Notes under the pieces: generated by a model
The model's database searches: none
What the model saw: the letters and a program-made list of their open reading frames with translations, nothing else
Told to the model about the DNA's origin: nothing
Shown: positions 1 to 9,472 of the stretch, one piece after another
How the letters are laid out: the number at the start of each line of letters is the position of its first letter
Position numbering within the stretch: the stretch's first letter is position 1
Translations under genes and position numbers: made by a program
Assembly: GCF_036962685.1 (NCBI RefSeq)
Contig: NZ_JBALOP010000044.1
Location: 1 to 64,000 of the forward strand
Length of the DNA stretch: 64,000 bases
Reading direction: 5' to 3'
Origin: Ferdinandcohnia sp036962685
GTDB lineage: Bacteria; Bacillota; Bacilli; Bacillales; Bacillaceae_L

Positions 1-106
1 CGAGTGTTTTGTCTTTGAGAGTGCGCCTCAGAGACATTTCGCTGCTTTCGCTCGAGTGTTTTGTCTTTGAGCGAAGGCCAAAAAGACATTTCGGTGCTTT
101 CGCTCG
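1..106. repeat. 52-bp tandem stem-loop array, locus A (2 units, cut by window start)
   Basis: Two units begin at 1 and 53 with the same 19-base start (CGAGTGTTTTGTCTTTGAG), so the period is 52. Within the array CAGAGACA or AAAAAGACA pairs with TGTCTTTG. The core GACATTTCG ... TTTTGTC is shared with the array at 53907, so I place it in the same family. It lies beyond the terminator of the TraB-like gene. No credible gene is seen in 1-249. Confidence 0.75.
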
Positions 107-213
107 ACCTGTCACAATCAGCCTTTCATTCGGACTTACTAAACCTTTTTCATACTTGAAGTGTTCGATTTATCTTGTCAGTTTTTTAATCTACATCAAT
201 GCGTCCAAATACG

Positions 214-246
214 AAAAAAGCCTGTCCAACCGGACTGGCCTTTTTT
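214..246. terminator. Bidirectional-looking terminator after the TraB-like gene
   Basis: A GCC-GTCC / GGAC-GGC stem is flanked by an A-run at 214-219 and a T-run at 241-246. It sits four bases past the stop codon of the minus-strand TraB-like gene. Confidence 0.8.
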
Positions 247-249
247 GTA

Positions 250-1416
250 TCATAGATTTTTAATAAACAATCTCACAACATCTGCGCCGCCAATAAACAA
301 GCCGAGTGTTGTACCTAAGTTACATAAAACAATAATAAGCAAGATCCGTGTTACTTTGTTATGCCAGAAGCCCTTTACACTGTAGACATCAGTTGAAAGT
401 GTTTCAAAGTCCTTCACACTTGGACGTCTTAAAAACGCCTGGACAAAGCCTGCTATCCATCCTGCTGCAATTAATGGATGCATGACCCCTATTGGAGCTG
501 CAAAAAAGGCGGCCACAATCGTCAGTGGATGTCCCAGAGCAATCGCAGCCCCAAGTGCTGAAAATGAGCCAGTCCACAAAACTAGGCTTAAGGTTTGCTG
601 CATGCCCGCTTCTGGATTGGCAAAAAAAGTATAGGCAATGATCGCTACAATTAAAATCGGAATCGCCCAACCGAAAATTTTTGGTGCTTTTGATTTTGGT
701 GGAAGCTGGGTCAGCTTCTTTAAATCATGTTCCTTTTTTATTTCTTCCTTGATTCCCGGAACATGGGCTGCTCCAAGTACAGCTACTATCTTTTCCCCAG
801 GAGCATGTTTGATTTTTTGCGCTAAATACTGATCCCGCTCATCAATGAGTGGCGTCTTTAATCGCGGAAAGCTCGTTGAGAATTCAGTCAGCATTGAATT
901 CAGCATATCCTGGGACTTCATTTTCTCAAGCTCTTCCTCTGAAATTGTTTCATTGCTAAAAATGCTATAAATTATGGACATTAATAATTTCATTTTACCG
1001 GTGAACCCAACAGCATTCCAAATACGTGAGAACGTTACTTGAATATTGCGGTCCGCCAAAACGAGATCAGCACCGACCTCTTTTGCTGACTCAATTCCTT
1101 GCAGCATTTCTTGACCGGCATTGATTCCAAATTGGCTTGCCATTCGCTTTTGAAAGGAAGAAATGGCTAGGTTCATGAGAAGCAATGTGGCCTTTTTCTC
1201 TTTAATCACTTTAAAGATGTCCATTTCCTTCCACTTATTACCTTCCATCATTGATTGGTATCTTTGCTCATCAAGCTCAATACAAACCGAATCTGGTCTC
1301 TCTGCTTCAATCACTTCTTTAACCTGCTCAGCACTGTGCTTTGAGACGTGTGCTGTACCGATTAATATGTATTCCTTACCATCTAATTCGATCCTCGTAA
1401 TATTTTCTTCAGACAT
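250..1416 (-). CDS. TraB/PrgY-family membrane protein
   Basis: This 388-residue protein belongs to the TraB/PrgY/GumN-like family. The first 230 residues are a soluble domain with family motifs GTAHVS near residue 20, VCIELDEQRY near 45 and VLGAAHVPG near 215. The histidines and acidic residues of these motifs are thought to form a metal-dependent hydrolase-like site. The last 140 residues hold about four hydrophobic segments and should anchor it in the membrane. Enterococcal TraB/PrgY shuts down peptide pheromone; in bacilli the substrate is unknown and I do not infer one. It is monocistronic, with its own terminator downstream. Confidence 0.85.
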   Translation of the reverse strand: MSEENITRIELDGKEYILIGTAHVSKHSAEQVKEVIEAERPDSVCIELDEQRYQSMMEGNKWKEMDIFKVIKEKKATLLLMNLAISSFQKRMASQFGINAGQEMLQGIESAKEVGADLVLADRNIQVTFSRIWNAVGFTGKMKLLMSIIYSIFSNETISEEELEKMKSQDMLNSMLTEFSTSFPRLKTPLIDERDQYLAQKIKHAPGEKIVAVLGAAHVPGIKEEIKKEHDLKKLTQLPPKSKAPKIFGWAIPILIVAIIAYTFFANPEAGMQQTLSLVLWTGSFSALGAAIALGHPLTIVAAFFAAPIGVMHPLIAAGWIAGFVQAFLRRPSVKDFETLSTDVYSVKGFWHNKVTRILLIIVLCNLGTTLGLFIGGADVVRLFIKNL

Positions 1417-1511
1417 AATAGACCTTCCTTATACATGCTCAATTTGTGTATATGTCTAATTCTAAACTAGAATGACAAAGATTTGAATTCTTTTCACAGA
1501 ATATGTATAAA

Positions 1512-1548
1512 AAAGGGACCGAAACCTCAAAAGGCTGTCGGTCCCTTT
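1512..1548 (-). terminator. Terminator of the AGCS symporter gene
   Basis: A perfect 11-bp inverted repeat, AAAGGGACCGA (1512-1522) and TCGGTCCCTTT (1538-1548), lies just past the symporter stop. On the minus strand it is followed by a T-run. Confidence 0.85.
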
Positions 1549-1553
1549 CCCCT

Positions 1554-3050
1554 TTATCCTGGGAATGACTTATCATTTTTAGCTAGAGAGCCTGATGGAT
1601 TATCATCATGAACATAATCGTTCACCCAATAATCTGCATTTTTTATTCCGAGCTTTACGGGATCAAAGACTGGATCAACCCCTGCCTTACGCTGCTTCTC
1701 ATAATCCTTCAATGTAACCAATGCTGGTTTTGCTAGTATGAGAATCGCAATGACGTTCAGCCAAACCATCAATCCTAAACCGATATCACCGAATGCCCAT
1801 GCAAGCTTCGCCTCATTTACCGTTCCGTAAGTCATTGATGCTAGTAAAACAATTTTAAGAATGAGCATGCCGACCCTGCTGTTCCTACCTCTCATTAAGT
1901 AAGCGATATTGGTTTCAGCCATATAGTAATAAGCCATAATTGTCGTAAAGGCAAAGAAGAATAATGCAATTGCAGTGAATCCAGCACCAAATCCAGGAAG
2001 GGCAGATTCAACCGCTGCCTGAGTATAAGCCGGACCAGCCTCAACTGTTTCTCCTAAATTGTTTACAATTAATGTTTTGTCCGGTGCTTCGACATTGTAC
2101 ATACCTGTAAATAAAATCATAAATGCTGTCGCCGAACAAACTAATAATGTATCTATATATATCGAAGCGGCTTGAACTAAGCCTTGTTTTGCAGGGTGGG
2201 ATACCTCTGCTGCAGCTGCAGCATGTGGGCCAGTACCTTGCCCAGCCTCATTCGAATAAATACCACGTTTTACTCCCCAGGAAATCGCCAAACCGATAAT
2301 TCCACCAAAGGCTTGCTCTGCGCCAAAAGCACTCTTAAAAATTAAAGCAAATACTGCTGGAAGTTCCGAGATATTCATAATCATGATGATAATGGCCATG
2401 ATAATATATCCAAGAGCCATAAATGGAACAACATACTGTGCAACCGTTGCAATCCGTTTGACCCCACCGAAAATAATGCCACCAATTAATAAAATAAGAA
2501 TACTTGCAGTTACCCATTTGTTCATTCCAAATGCATTATCTAAGCCTAATGCAATTGAGTTTGATTGGATACCCGGCATTAGGAATGCCATTGCTAAAAT
2601 AGTGGCCAAGGCAAATAAAATCCCATACCACTTCCAGCCGATTCCTTTTTCTATGTAGTAGGCTGGTCCCCCACGATATTGTCCATCCTGTTTTACTTTA
2701 TAAATCTGGGCTAATGTTGACTCAATAAAAGAGGTGGCTGCTCCGATAAAAGCAATTGCCCACATCCAAAAAACAGCACCCGGTCCACCAAATGCTATTG
2801 CTGTTGCAGTACCTGCGATATTCCCCGTACCAACACGTCCTGAAAGTGCTATGGACAAAGCCTGGAACGAAGAAACCCCGGCATCAGAGCTTTTTCCCTT
2901 GAACATAAGAGTTGTCATGTCTTTGATATGCCTAACCTGTAAAAAGCGAGTTAAAATAGAAAATAAAAGTCCTACACCAAGCATACCGTAAATCATAACT
3001 GGGCTCCAAAGAACTCCATTGATCCAATCTGCAAAAGCCTGCACAAACAT
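1554..3050 (-). CDS. Alanine/glycine:cation symporter (AGCS) family protein
   Basis: A 498-residue polytopic membrane protein of the sodium:alanine symporter family, normally importing alanine or glycine with Na+ or H+. The family signature GVKRGIYSNEAGQG is intact near residue 260, together with SGRVGTGNIAGTATAI near 70. About ten hydrophobic segments are evident and the length is normal. AGGAGG is only two bases before the assigned ATG; a GTG two codons later (3044) has better spacing and may be the real start. The specific substrate cannot be read from sequence. Confidence 0.92.
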   Translation of the reverse strand: MFVQAFADWINGVLWSPVMIYGMLGVGLLFSILTRFLQVRHIKDMTTLMFKGKSSDAGVSSFQALSIALSGRVGTGNIAGTATAIAFGGPGAVFWMWAIAFIGAATSFIESTLAQIYKVKQDGQYRGGPAYYIEKGIGWKWYGILFALATILAMAFLMPGIQSNSIALGLDNAFGMNKWVTASILILLIGGIIFGGVKRIATVAQYVVPFMALGYIIMAIIIMIMNISELPAVFALIFKSAFGAEQAFGGIIGLAISWGVKRGIYSNEAGQGTGPHAAAAAEVSHPAKQGLVQAASIYIDTLLVCSATAFMILFTGMYNVEAPDKTLIVNNLGETVEAGPAYTQAAVESALPGFGAGFTAIALFFFAFTTIMAYYYMAETNIAYLMRGRNSRVGMLILKIVLLASMTYGTVNEAKLAWAFGDIGLGLMVWLNVIAILILAKPALVTLKDYEKQRKAGVDPVFDPVKLGIKNADYWVNDYVHDDNPSGSLAKNDKSFPG

Positions 3051-3207
3051 TCCTCCTTCTTGATTTTTAGAAAATTTTGTATATTAAGAATTATAGTCCA
3101 TTCATATAGACAACTCAACATTATTGTTGTATAACACATCCATATTAAAAAAGGAAACAAGTCCCCATTTTAAATATATGGACCTATTTCCGTTAAATGC
3201 CATTTTT

Positions 3208-5187
3208 TTATTCCTGGAATACTTTTCGATAATAGTCTAACTCCAATATTTTCTCAGAGTAATAGAACTTTTCCTGGACACGCTTCAGCATGCTATGGAA
3301 TTCCCCCTCTTCTAAATCTTCTCCTTTATCTGAAGTGAACTCATGGGTGTTTGAATTGTAGCTTCCTTTATTTGTAACGAAACTTTGATTTTGAAAAATA
3401 ACAAGTGGCTCGGCATCTGAGAAAATATCTCTTCCCATCAATAACCTCGAGTCATATTCAAGCCCAAGCAAATTAGAAAGTGTTGGGAGAATATCTAGGC
3501 TAGATGCAGGTTTTTTAACAACAACTGGATTCATTCCTTTTGTATATAGGATAAAGGTACTTTTATAGAGTTCAAAATTTTCCTCAACGATATGACCTGC
3601 AAGCTCGTCAATCGTTTCCTTTTTAAGCCCATATGGATAGTGGTCAGCACTCAATGCAATCAAGGTGCGTTCTGCAATCCCCTTTTTCTCAAGTTCAGCC
3701 ATTAGTGTTTCCAATGCCCGGTCTAACTCAATTTGTGTTGCTAAATACGCTTTTGCCTGTTCGGAGTATGGAAGATCCTTTACAAGCTGTTTATTTTTAT
3801 TTGCGATAAAATTTCCCATAAATGAATATTGCATATGACCACTAACGGTCATGTAATACGTATGAAAGGGCTCGTTATCTATATAATTTGGAATTGTTTT
3901 TTCTATCATCTCAAGGTCTGATTCTGGCCAGGTTTCTTTAACATCCAAGCCATTTCCCAGACCAAAGTAATCATAGCCCATATTTGGATGTGAAATGTCC
4001 CTTCCATAATACGTATAGGTATGGTTGTGGTATGCGGTTGTTTTGTATCCTTGTTTCTTCAATTGTTGTCCCATGACAAACGGTAAGTGATTGCTTCCCG
4101 AATTTCGAAAGCTCCAAACCCCACTTTTCGGAATTAAACTATTTAAAGCAACATATTCACCGTCTGACGTACTTACGCCCCATATCGGTGTATAAAAATT
4201 TGTAAATTGAAAGCCTTCATGTACAAGCTTATAAAGGGTCGGCGTTACATCCTTGCGAACAGCATATGGTGAGAAACCTTCAGCAATAATTAGATTAAGA
4301 TTATATCCCTTGTATTTGCCAGTGTACTCATTCTTCGCAGTGGGTTCCACTGAATTAAAGTAACGATGCATGTTTAGGATTTCCTCATTTGCTTCATTTG
4401 CCATTAATTCATCAAAGTCTACTAGTTTGTTATATTCTATGGGCTTTGGTTCTACTTTTTCAGGTGGCATTTTTGTAATAGACTCCCTTTCAGGAGTCGG
4501 CTTATGACTAAAAACTGGATTCGCTGGATTAGGTACCTCCACATTAGGAGACCACCCTACAAGCATTCGTTGAAGATCAATTCGCATCGCTGTAAGGATA
4601 CCAAATCGTTCAACAGAAAGGATTGGGAGATTGCTATTGTAATATAAATCATATGCCGAATGGGCTTCCTTCCCACCTGCATAGATTGTTGCAATTCCAG
4701 TAAATTGAAAGAGAATGATGCAACAAAAAACGATTAAACGATTCAACCAGCCAATTTTCACAAATGTAATCCGCTTCTTTTTAAAAATGACTAGACCAAT
4801 AACGGGTAGAAAAAATAAAATAAGAAATACAATATTGTCAAAAAGCACATTGAAAATATCCCGTCTAAATTCCATGATTTGACCTGCATCTCCAAGTGAG
4901 TAAATAATATAATACGTTTTAAAGAACGTATAATAAATAATCTGAGATGCATAAATCAAAGAGGTCATTCCTAAAAACAAAAGGGCAAGTAGGAAGTTAA
5001 ATGTACCATTAAAAAAACTGCAAACTAGAAAAAGGACTAGACAAAAGGCAAGTAGGAAAGTAAGAGACCTTACATAATCAAAGGTAAATAAAACTTCAGT
5101 TGTAATAATCCTGAAAGTCGTTTCCATAAAGAGAAACGACCCAATAAAGTAAAATAATAAAGACTCATTTTTCATAAATTGCTTCAT
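3208..5187 (-). CDS. LtaS-type sulfatase family membrane enzyme (lipoteichoic acid synthase-like)
   Basis: About 659 residues: five N-terminal membrane helices (to about residue 190), a linker, then an extracellular sulfatase/alkaline-phosphatase-fold domain as in LtaS, which polymerises glycerol phosphate from phosphatidylglycerol. GVSTSDGEY matches the nucleophile-threonine region of LtaS (GxTSDxE), and GYDYFG, VSGHMQYS and SADHYPYGL fit the metal and substrate loops. I use the ATG at 5187 because AAAGGATG precedes it; an upstream TTG has no ribosome site. It may be the main LtaS or a paralogue of the YfnI/YqgS/YvgJ kind; the motifs differ enough from LtaS to favour a paralogue. Confidence 0.8.
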   Translation of the reverse strand: MKQFMKNESLLFYFIGSFLFMETTFRIITTEVLFTFDYVRSLTFLLAFCLVLFLVCSFFNGTFNFLLALLFLGMTSLIYASQIIYYTFFKTYYIIYSLGDAGQIMEFRRDIFNVLFDNIVFLILFFLPVIGLVIFKKKRITFVKIGWLNRLIVFCCIILFQFTGIATIYAGGKEAHSAYDLYYNSNLPILSVERFGILTAMRIDLQRMLVGWSPNVEVPNPANPVFSHKPTPERESITKMPPEKVEPKPIEYNKLVDFDELMANEANEEILNMHRYFNSVEPTAKNEYTGKYKGYNLNLIIAEGFSPYAVRKDVTPTLYKLVHEGFQFTNFYTPIWGVSTSDGEYVALNSLIPKSGVWSFRNSGSNHLPFVMGQQLKKQGYKTTAYHNHTYTYYGRDISHPNMGYDYFGLGNGLDVKETWPESDLEMIEKTIPNYIDNEPFHTYYMTVSGHMQYSFMGNFIANKNKQLVKDLPYSEQAKAYLATQIELDRALETLMAELEKKGIAERTLIALSADHYPYGLKKETIDELAGHIVEENFELYKSTFILYTKGMNPVVVKKPASSLDILPTLSNLLGLEYDSRLLMGRDIFSDAEPLVIFQNQSFVTNKGSYNSNTHEFTSDKGEDLEEGEFHSMLKRVQEKFYYSEKILELDYYRKVFQE

Positions 5188-5378
5188 GGAAACATCCTTT
5201 CGCACAAAGTCAGCCAATACTACTTAAGTCGTAATACTACCATTATACTGAACTTTCCTTTGACTTAGATGTGGTTTTTGCATTTTTTTACAGTAAATGA
5301 TATAAATCACGGTAAGGCTTTTAGAAGTTATCTATAATGGAAATATAGGTAATGAAAACCATAAAAGGAGCGATTCAA

Positions 5379-5720
5379 TTGAAGAAGGAAATGCTCGACA
5401 ATTTTATTGAATATAATGAGGAAAGACTTACAAAGCGTGTTATTTTTAAGGAAGGTGGAAGTACAGTTTTCGTACTAAACTTCATGCCAAATCAAATTTT
5501 ACCTGCTCACAAGCACCCTGGATCAAATGTATATCTACATGTTCTGACCGGGGCAGGCACCTTTACCGTTGATGAGCAAGAAGTAAAAGTAAAAAAGAAC
5601 GATTGTCTTGTGATTAATGGTGAAGAGACCTTGAGTTTTGTAAATGATGGCTCCGAGAATGTGAGTCTATATGTGACGCTTACAAAGATTCCTGATGAGA
5701 GATATGCTCAAGACGTCTGA
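5379..5720 (+). CDS. Small single-domain cupin protein
   Basis: About 113 residues with one cupin barrel. The first metal motif is PAHKHPGSNVYLHVLTGAG, supplying two histidines, and the second region ends near VINGEETLSFVND, where the usual second histidine is replaced. TTG at 5379 is preceded by AAAAGGAG at eight-base spacing, whereas the ATG at 5352 has no ribosome site, so I prefer the TTG. It lies alone between divergent and convergent neighbours. Substrate and function are unknown; many such cupins are metal- or ligand-binding sensors or small isomerases. Confidence 0.8.
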   Translation: MKKEMLDNFIEYNEERLTKRVIFKEGGSTVFVLNFMPNQILPAHKHPGSNVYLHVLTGAGTFTVDEQEVKVKKNDCLVINGEETLSFVNDGSENVSLYVTLTKIPDERYAQDV

Positions 5721-5726
5721 CTAAAA

Positions 5727-5764
5727 AAACACTGCCAACCACATTTATTAGGTTGGCAGTGTTT
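5727..5764. terminator. Bidirectional terminator between cupin and ABC permease genes
   Basis: A perfect 14-bp inverted repeat, AAACACTGCCAACC (5727-5740) and GGTTGGCAGTGTTT (5751-5764), separates two convergent genes. Confidence 0.9.
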
Positions 5765-5766
5765 CG

Positions 5767-6924
5767 TTAGTTCATCACCCACTTATCTTTCAAAAACATA
5801 ATTCTACCAATTACAAAGAAGAGAATCATACAAGCGATGTTGCTGCCAAATGCAAGTAAAATATGTTCATAGTTAATGATTCCAAACATCAGCTCTTTTA
5901 ATAAAGTAAACAAGTTCATAATTGGAACTGCGAAATGAAAAGTTGTAAGTTCGTTCACTCCAATCCCTACGATAAGCATTGCAGGGAACATTGCAATCAT
6001 CATGACAGGACTGCTATAGCTTCCTGCTTCCTTGATCGTCTTCGCTGCAATACTTGTAATCATGATTAATGATGCGGTGAATGCAGCATAGATAATTGAA
6101 AGTAAAATCGCGATTCCAATGATTAAATATGCGTTATCTCCAAATGATACAGCATTTTTGAGATTATCAGTAAACAAACTAATCTCCAACGAAACTACCC
6201 CTAATGTAATAATTCCTATTACTGAGCCAATTGTTGCAATCGTTAGCCATTTTGCAAGTAACAAGGTCGATCTTTTAACTGGAGTCATTAGCAGGGCTTC
6301 CATCGTTTTCTTTTCTTTTTCACCTGCAAATAAGTCTGATGCTGAAGGTCCAGAACCAACTCCAATAGCAATTGATAATATTAAGGGAATTAAAAATGCA
6401 AGCATTTCAACATTCGGATCCTCATTTGTAAGCTCAATTCGTTCAATCGCAAATGGTTGGATAACAGACGGATCCACTCCGCCTTCTTGAAGATTCGCCG
6501 CCACAACTGTTTTTTCAAAAACCGCTAGAGCACTCATGATAATCCCATTTAATTGAGTAGACTTTTGACTAAATGAGTCCCCAATCAGCGTTACTGAAGC
6601 TTCTTCCCCATTATGTGTCGCCTCAATGAAATTTGATGTTAATTGCAATCCAGCTTGTGCATCCCCATCAAGAATAGATTGTTCCAGATTAGCAGATTCG
6701 ATAAGCTCGATATTCTCTACTCCTGAAAAAATTGTTTCCGCCTGATTCATGGACGATTCTTCAACTGCAAGCTGATAGGTTTCGCCTTCCCCATCTGATA
6801 TCATGTTTTCATAGAAAAACGTCATTCCAGACATCATAATGATTGGTAATAGGACAGTTAGTATTAATGTTCGACGATCTCTAAAGCAATCTTTTAATTC
6901 CTTTACATATATATTACGAAGCAT
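5767..6924 (-). CDS. natB: ABC-2 type exporter permease, NatB-like
   Basis: A 385-residue ABC-2 permease with one N-terminal membrane helix, a large extracytoplasmic loop (about residues 40-170) and five or six C-terminal helices. FAGEKEKKTMEALLMTP is the typical cytoplasmic coupling segment of NatB/CcmB-type exporters. Its start overlaps the end of the ATPase gene by 11 bases, so the two form one transport unit. Neighbouring NatR and NatK homologues support assignment to the Na+ exporting NatAB system of Bacillus subtilis; the ion itself is inferred. Confidence 0.8.
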   Translation of the reverse strand: MLRNIYVKELKDCFRDRRTLILTVLLPIIMMSGMTFFYENMISDGEGETYQLAVEESSMNQAETIFSGVENIELIESANLEQSILDGDAQAGLQLTSNFIEATHNGEEASVTLIGDSFSQKSTQLNGIIMSALAVFEKTVVAANLQEGGVDPSVIQPFAIERIELTNEDPNVEMLAFLIPLILSIAIGVGSGPSASDLFAGEKEKKTMEALLMTPVKRSTLLLAKWLTIATIGSVIGIITLGVVSLEISLFTDNLKNAVSFGDNAYLIIGIAILLSIIYAAFTASLIMITSIAAKTIKEAGSYSSPVMMIAMFPAMLIVGIGVNELTTFHFAVPIMNLFTLLKELMFGIINYEHILLAFGSNIACMILFFVIGRIMFLKDKWVMN

Positions 6925-7675
6925 AAGTTTTGTTCCCCCTTACAAGTTTACTCATGAAAATATAGTTTAAATCTCGGCTTCCTTCTGATTTATATAACTC
7001 TTCCAAATCACCATGGTAGACAACCTCTCCCTTATGCATCATCGCAACTGAATCACAAAGCATGGAAACCTCCTCCATGATATGACTTGAGAAAATGATT
7101 GTTTTTCCGTCACGTTTCAGCTGATGAACAAGCTGTCTGAACACATTTGAAGATGTAATATCTAAACCTGTTGTTGGTTCATCAAAAAGAATAATTTCTG
7201 GATTATGAATTAATGTCCGAGCAATCGCTACCTTCTGTCTCATCCCTTTAGAGAACCCGCCTACCTTACGATTCAGGTAATCCCTCATTCCAAACATGCG
7301 CGCTAACTCATCGATCCTTACTTTAGTTTCATGCTTGCTCAAACCGTAAAGTGCCGCAAAATACTCTAGATTCTCACGGGCAGTTAGCCGGTCATACAAT
7401 CCGGTTTCGCCGCCAAATAAAACACCGATTCTCTTTTTTACTTCTTCTGGTTTTTTTAGTGTATCGTACCCCGCCACCTTTACAGTGCCGTCAGTCGGAG
7501 TTAATAGAGTTGCAATCGTTCGAAGGAGAGTTGTTTTTCCAGCTCCATTTTCCCCTAATAATCCAACCACTTGCCCTTTTTCAACTGTAAATCTCACATG
7601 TTTTAATGCAGTTACAGAAGTCTTTTTATCTTTGAATCTTTTTGTCACTTCATTGATTTCAATCATTTTTTCCAC
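6914..7675 (-). CDS. natA: ABC exporter ATP-binding protein, NatA-like
   Basis: A 253-residue ABC ATPase. Walker A GENGAGKTTLLR, signature GFSKGMRQKVAIARTL (with FSKG instead of LSGG, common in exporter ATPases), Walker B IILFDEPTTGLD and the switch histidine in SSHIMEEV are all present. It is translated just before the permease and overlaps it. Two direct repeats at 7733-7766, upstream of a -10-like TATGAT, fit activation by the adjacent LytTR regulator. Confidence 0.85.
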   Translation of the reverse strand: MEKMIEINEVTKRFKDKKTSVTALKHVRFTVEKGQVVGLLGENGAGKTTLLRTIATLLTPTDGTVKVAGYDTLKKPEEVKKRIGVLFGGETGLYDRLTARENLEYFAALYGLSKHETKVRIDELARMFGMRDYLNRKVGGFSKGMRQKVAIARTLIHNPEIILFDEPTTGLDITSSNVFRQLVHQLKRDGKTIIFSSHIMEEVSMLCDSVAMMHKGEVVYHGDLEELYKSEGSRDLNYIFMSKLVRGNKTYAS

Positions 7676-7732
7676 CTCGTCTTGTTCTTATGTCTCTATC
7701 ATAGCCATCGCAATCTACAAAATCTCTAGATA

Positions 7733-7766
7733 TGTCGCGAATATGCCTTTTTTTGTCGCGAATAGG
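7733..7766 (-). promoter_or_regulatory. Candidate LytTR (NatR) operator: two direct repeats upstream of natA
   Basis: TGTCGCGAATA occurs at 7733 and again at 7754, 21 bases apart, which is two helical turns. LytTR regulators bind paired direct repeats at about this spacing. Reading the minus strand, a TATGAT -10 lies at 7698-7703 with only a weak -35 near 7721-7726, so the repeats sit directly upstream of the -35, as expected for an activator. Confidence 0.65.
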
Positions 7767-7828
7767 TCAAATTAACCAATAAAGATGTTAAAATATAAAG
7801 ATACTATATTTGGAAATTAGATATTTAC

Positions 7829-7990
7829 TTTATTTAGCAGGAGTTCATACCCCTGCTAAATAAATTTAAAGCCTCTGGCGGATGCCACAGATTTTCAAAG
7901 GAAAGTTTTCGAGCAGTCAGATTAAAGACTAAGAACGCCACTTCCTGTGGGCCAAGAATCTGGGCGCAAATATGCCAAGACGTATTTGAA
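7829..7990 (+). repeat. Dispersed repeat in the natR leader, copy 1
   Basis: Begins with a perfect 13-bp hairpin (TTTATTTAGCAGG / CCTGCTAAATAAA, 7829-7864). Segments such as TTTTCAAAGGAA, TTTTCGAGCAG, GATTAAAGACTAA and TTCCTGTGG follow, and recur in the same order at 60117-60300. Both copies precede a plus-strand gene. This fills most of the 334-base gap between natA and natR. I cannot tell a mobile element from a structured leader. Confidence 0.65.
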
Positions 7991-8009
7991 TTGAGAGGTC
8001 GATTGTCAT

Positions 8010-8708
8010 ATGAAGATTGGTCTTGTGGATGACCGTTTGATTGATTTGGATAAGTTAAAGGCTATTGTTGGTGGCATTGCCGATGTTGAGATTGTTTTCT
8101 CCACTTTGTCTGCCGAGGAAGCCTATGAACAAATAAAAAAAGAAGAAATTGATTTATTGATCGCTGACATCGAGATGCCACATTTATCAGGATACGAGCT
8201 TGCCGATATTATTCATACGCATGCGCTCAATATTTCTGTGATATTCGTAACAGGAAATAGCGGTTATGCCGTCCATGCCTTTGAGCTAAATGTTCATGAC
8301 TATATTATGAAGCCCTATCCAAAGGAACGGTTGATACAATCGATTGAGCGATTACTTGAAAAAACAAAGTCAGCTGAAATTCATGGAAGACTTTACTTAA
8401 AGCAAAAAAATGAAATACATATACTTCAGAAAAAGGACATTATTTTTATCGAACGTTCAGGCCGGTCAACAACTATTTATACCAAAACAGGGCCAATTAA
8501 AACCTACCAAACTCTCGGTGAACTGGAGGGAGAATTGCGAGAACGAGACTTTATTCGTTCACACCGGTCATTTATCATCAATATTCACTATGTAAAAAAC
8601 TTTTCGCTCTACGCGAAAAATTCATATATCGTCACGTTCGAAGGCATCGAAGAACAAGCGATGATTACAAAAGAAAAAGTAGACTTTTTACAAGAAAATT
8701 ATTTTTAA
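8010..8708 (+). CDS. natR: LytTR-family response regulator, NatR-like
   Basis: A 232-residue regulator with an N-terminal receiver domain (acidic pair at residues 7-8, phospho-acceptor Asp53 in IADIEMP, Lys in MKPYPKE) and a C-terminal LytTR DNA-binding domain containing FIRSHRSFIINI. The kinase gene follows after 12 bases and natAB is divergent upstream. That is the content of the B. subtilis nat locus, where NatK-NatR controls natAB. Confidence 0.85.
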   Translation: MKIGLVDDRLIDLDKLKAIVGGIADVEIVFSTLSAEEAYEQIKKEEIDLLIADIEMPHLSGYELADIIHTHALNISVIFVTGNSGYAVHAFELNVHDYIMKPYPKERLIQSIERLLEKTKSAEIHGRLYLKQKNEIHILQKKDIIFIERSGRSTTIYTKTGPIKTYQTLGELEGELRERDFIRSHRSFIINIHYVKNFSLYAKNSYIVTFEGIEEQAMITKEKVDFLQENYF

Positions 8709-8720
8709 GGTGGCGTAACA

Positions 8721-9470
8721 ATGTATTGGGTCATCACAATAATATTAGGGGTTTTATGCCTTTACTTAGGTCTATCACGGTTTAAAATTACGAAAAAGAT
8801 GAATGCCCTATTGGAAGAGGCGAAACATTTTGACGAGCAGCGTACACAATTTAATGAAACCTTCCGTATTGTTCGAAGTGAACGTCATGACTTTTTAAAG
8901 CATGTCTCCGCAATTCATTTCATGCTTGAAAATAAAAAAAACGAGGAAGCCAAACATTATTTAGATGAATTGGTTGATGGCTATAAGGAGACAAACCTCT
9001 CCATAAAAGGGGAACACGGTGTGGTAGCAGGTATTCTCCATCAAATGTATCGCAAAGCAAAAGCACTTGATATTGCGGTGGTATATGATATTGATGTGCC
9101 ACTTTCTAGTCTGCCGTTGTCTGACCAGCAAATCATTACCCTAATCGGAAATCTCTTATCAAACGGCATTGATGCTTGTGAAGAATGGCAAAAAAAATAT
9201 AACAAACAATCTTTTCTGACTCTGCAATTTTATAAACGAAGTGGTTTGTTTATTTTGCAATGTAAAAATAAATCCCTTCCGATTCCAGCGCAGGTTCTAG
9301 ATCAGTTGTTTGTGAGCTTCGGAAAAACGACGAAAGGCGATGGTCACGAGGGGCTTGGTACAAAGCTCATTCAAGATGTCGTCAACGGGGCAAATGGTTT
9401 TTTAGACTTTGTTCATAAGGACGAGGAATTTACAATTAAAATTAAAATCCCTGCTATTAGAGGAAAATAA
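8721..9470 (+). CDS. natK: Sensor histidine kinase, NatK-like
   Basis: A 249-residue kinase with one N-terminal membrane helix (residues 2-20), a short coiled segment, a phospho-acceptor His56 in ERHDFLKH and a GHKL ATPase domain. The ATPase shows the N box LIGNLLSNGIDACE and a glycine-rich GLGTKLIQDVV. It resembles AgrC/NatK-type kinases rather than classical HisKA kinases and has almost no extracellular sensor, so the stimulus is probably sensed in or near the membrane. It is cotranscribed with the LytTR regulator. Confidence 0.8.
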   Translation: MYWVITIILGVLCLYLGLSRFKITKKMNALLEEAKHFDEQRTQFNETFRIVRSERHDFLKHVSAIHFMLENKKNEEAKHYLDELVDGYKETNLSIKGEHGVVAGILHQMYRKAKALDIAVVYDIDVPLSSLPLSDQQIITLIGNLLSNGIDACEEWQKKYNKQSFLTLQFYKRSGLFILQCKNKSLPIPAQVLDQLFVSFGKTTKGDGHEGLGTKLIQDVVNGANGFLDFVHKDEEFTIKIKIPAIRGK

Positions 9471-9472
9471 AG

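Noticed and set aside
9..385. Small plus-strand ORFs at the window start
   Set aside because: They run through tandem repeats, a terminator and the antisense of the TraB-like gene, and lack ribosome sites.
7829..7990. Known riboswitch (for example c-di-AMP) before natR
   Set aside because: No conserved riboswitch core that I can recognise; its second copy and the general look favour a dispersed repeat.
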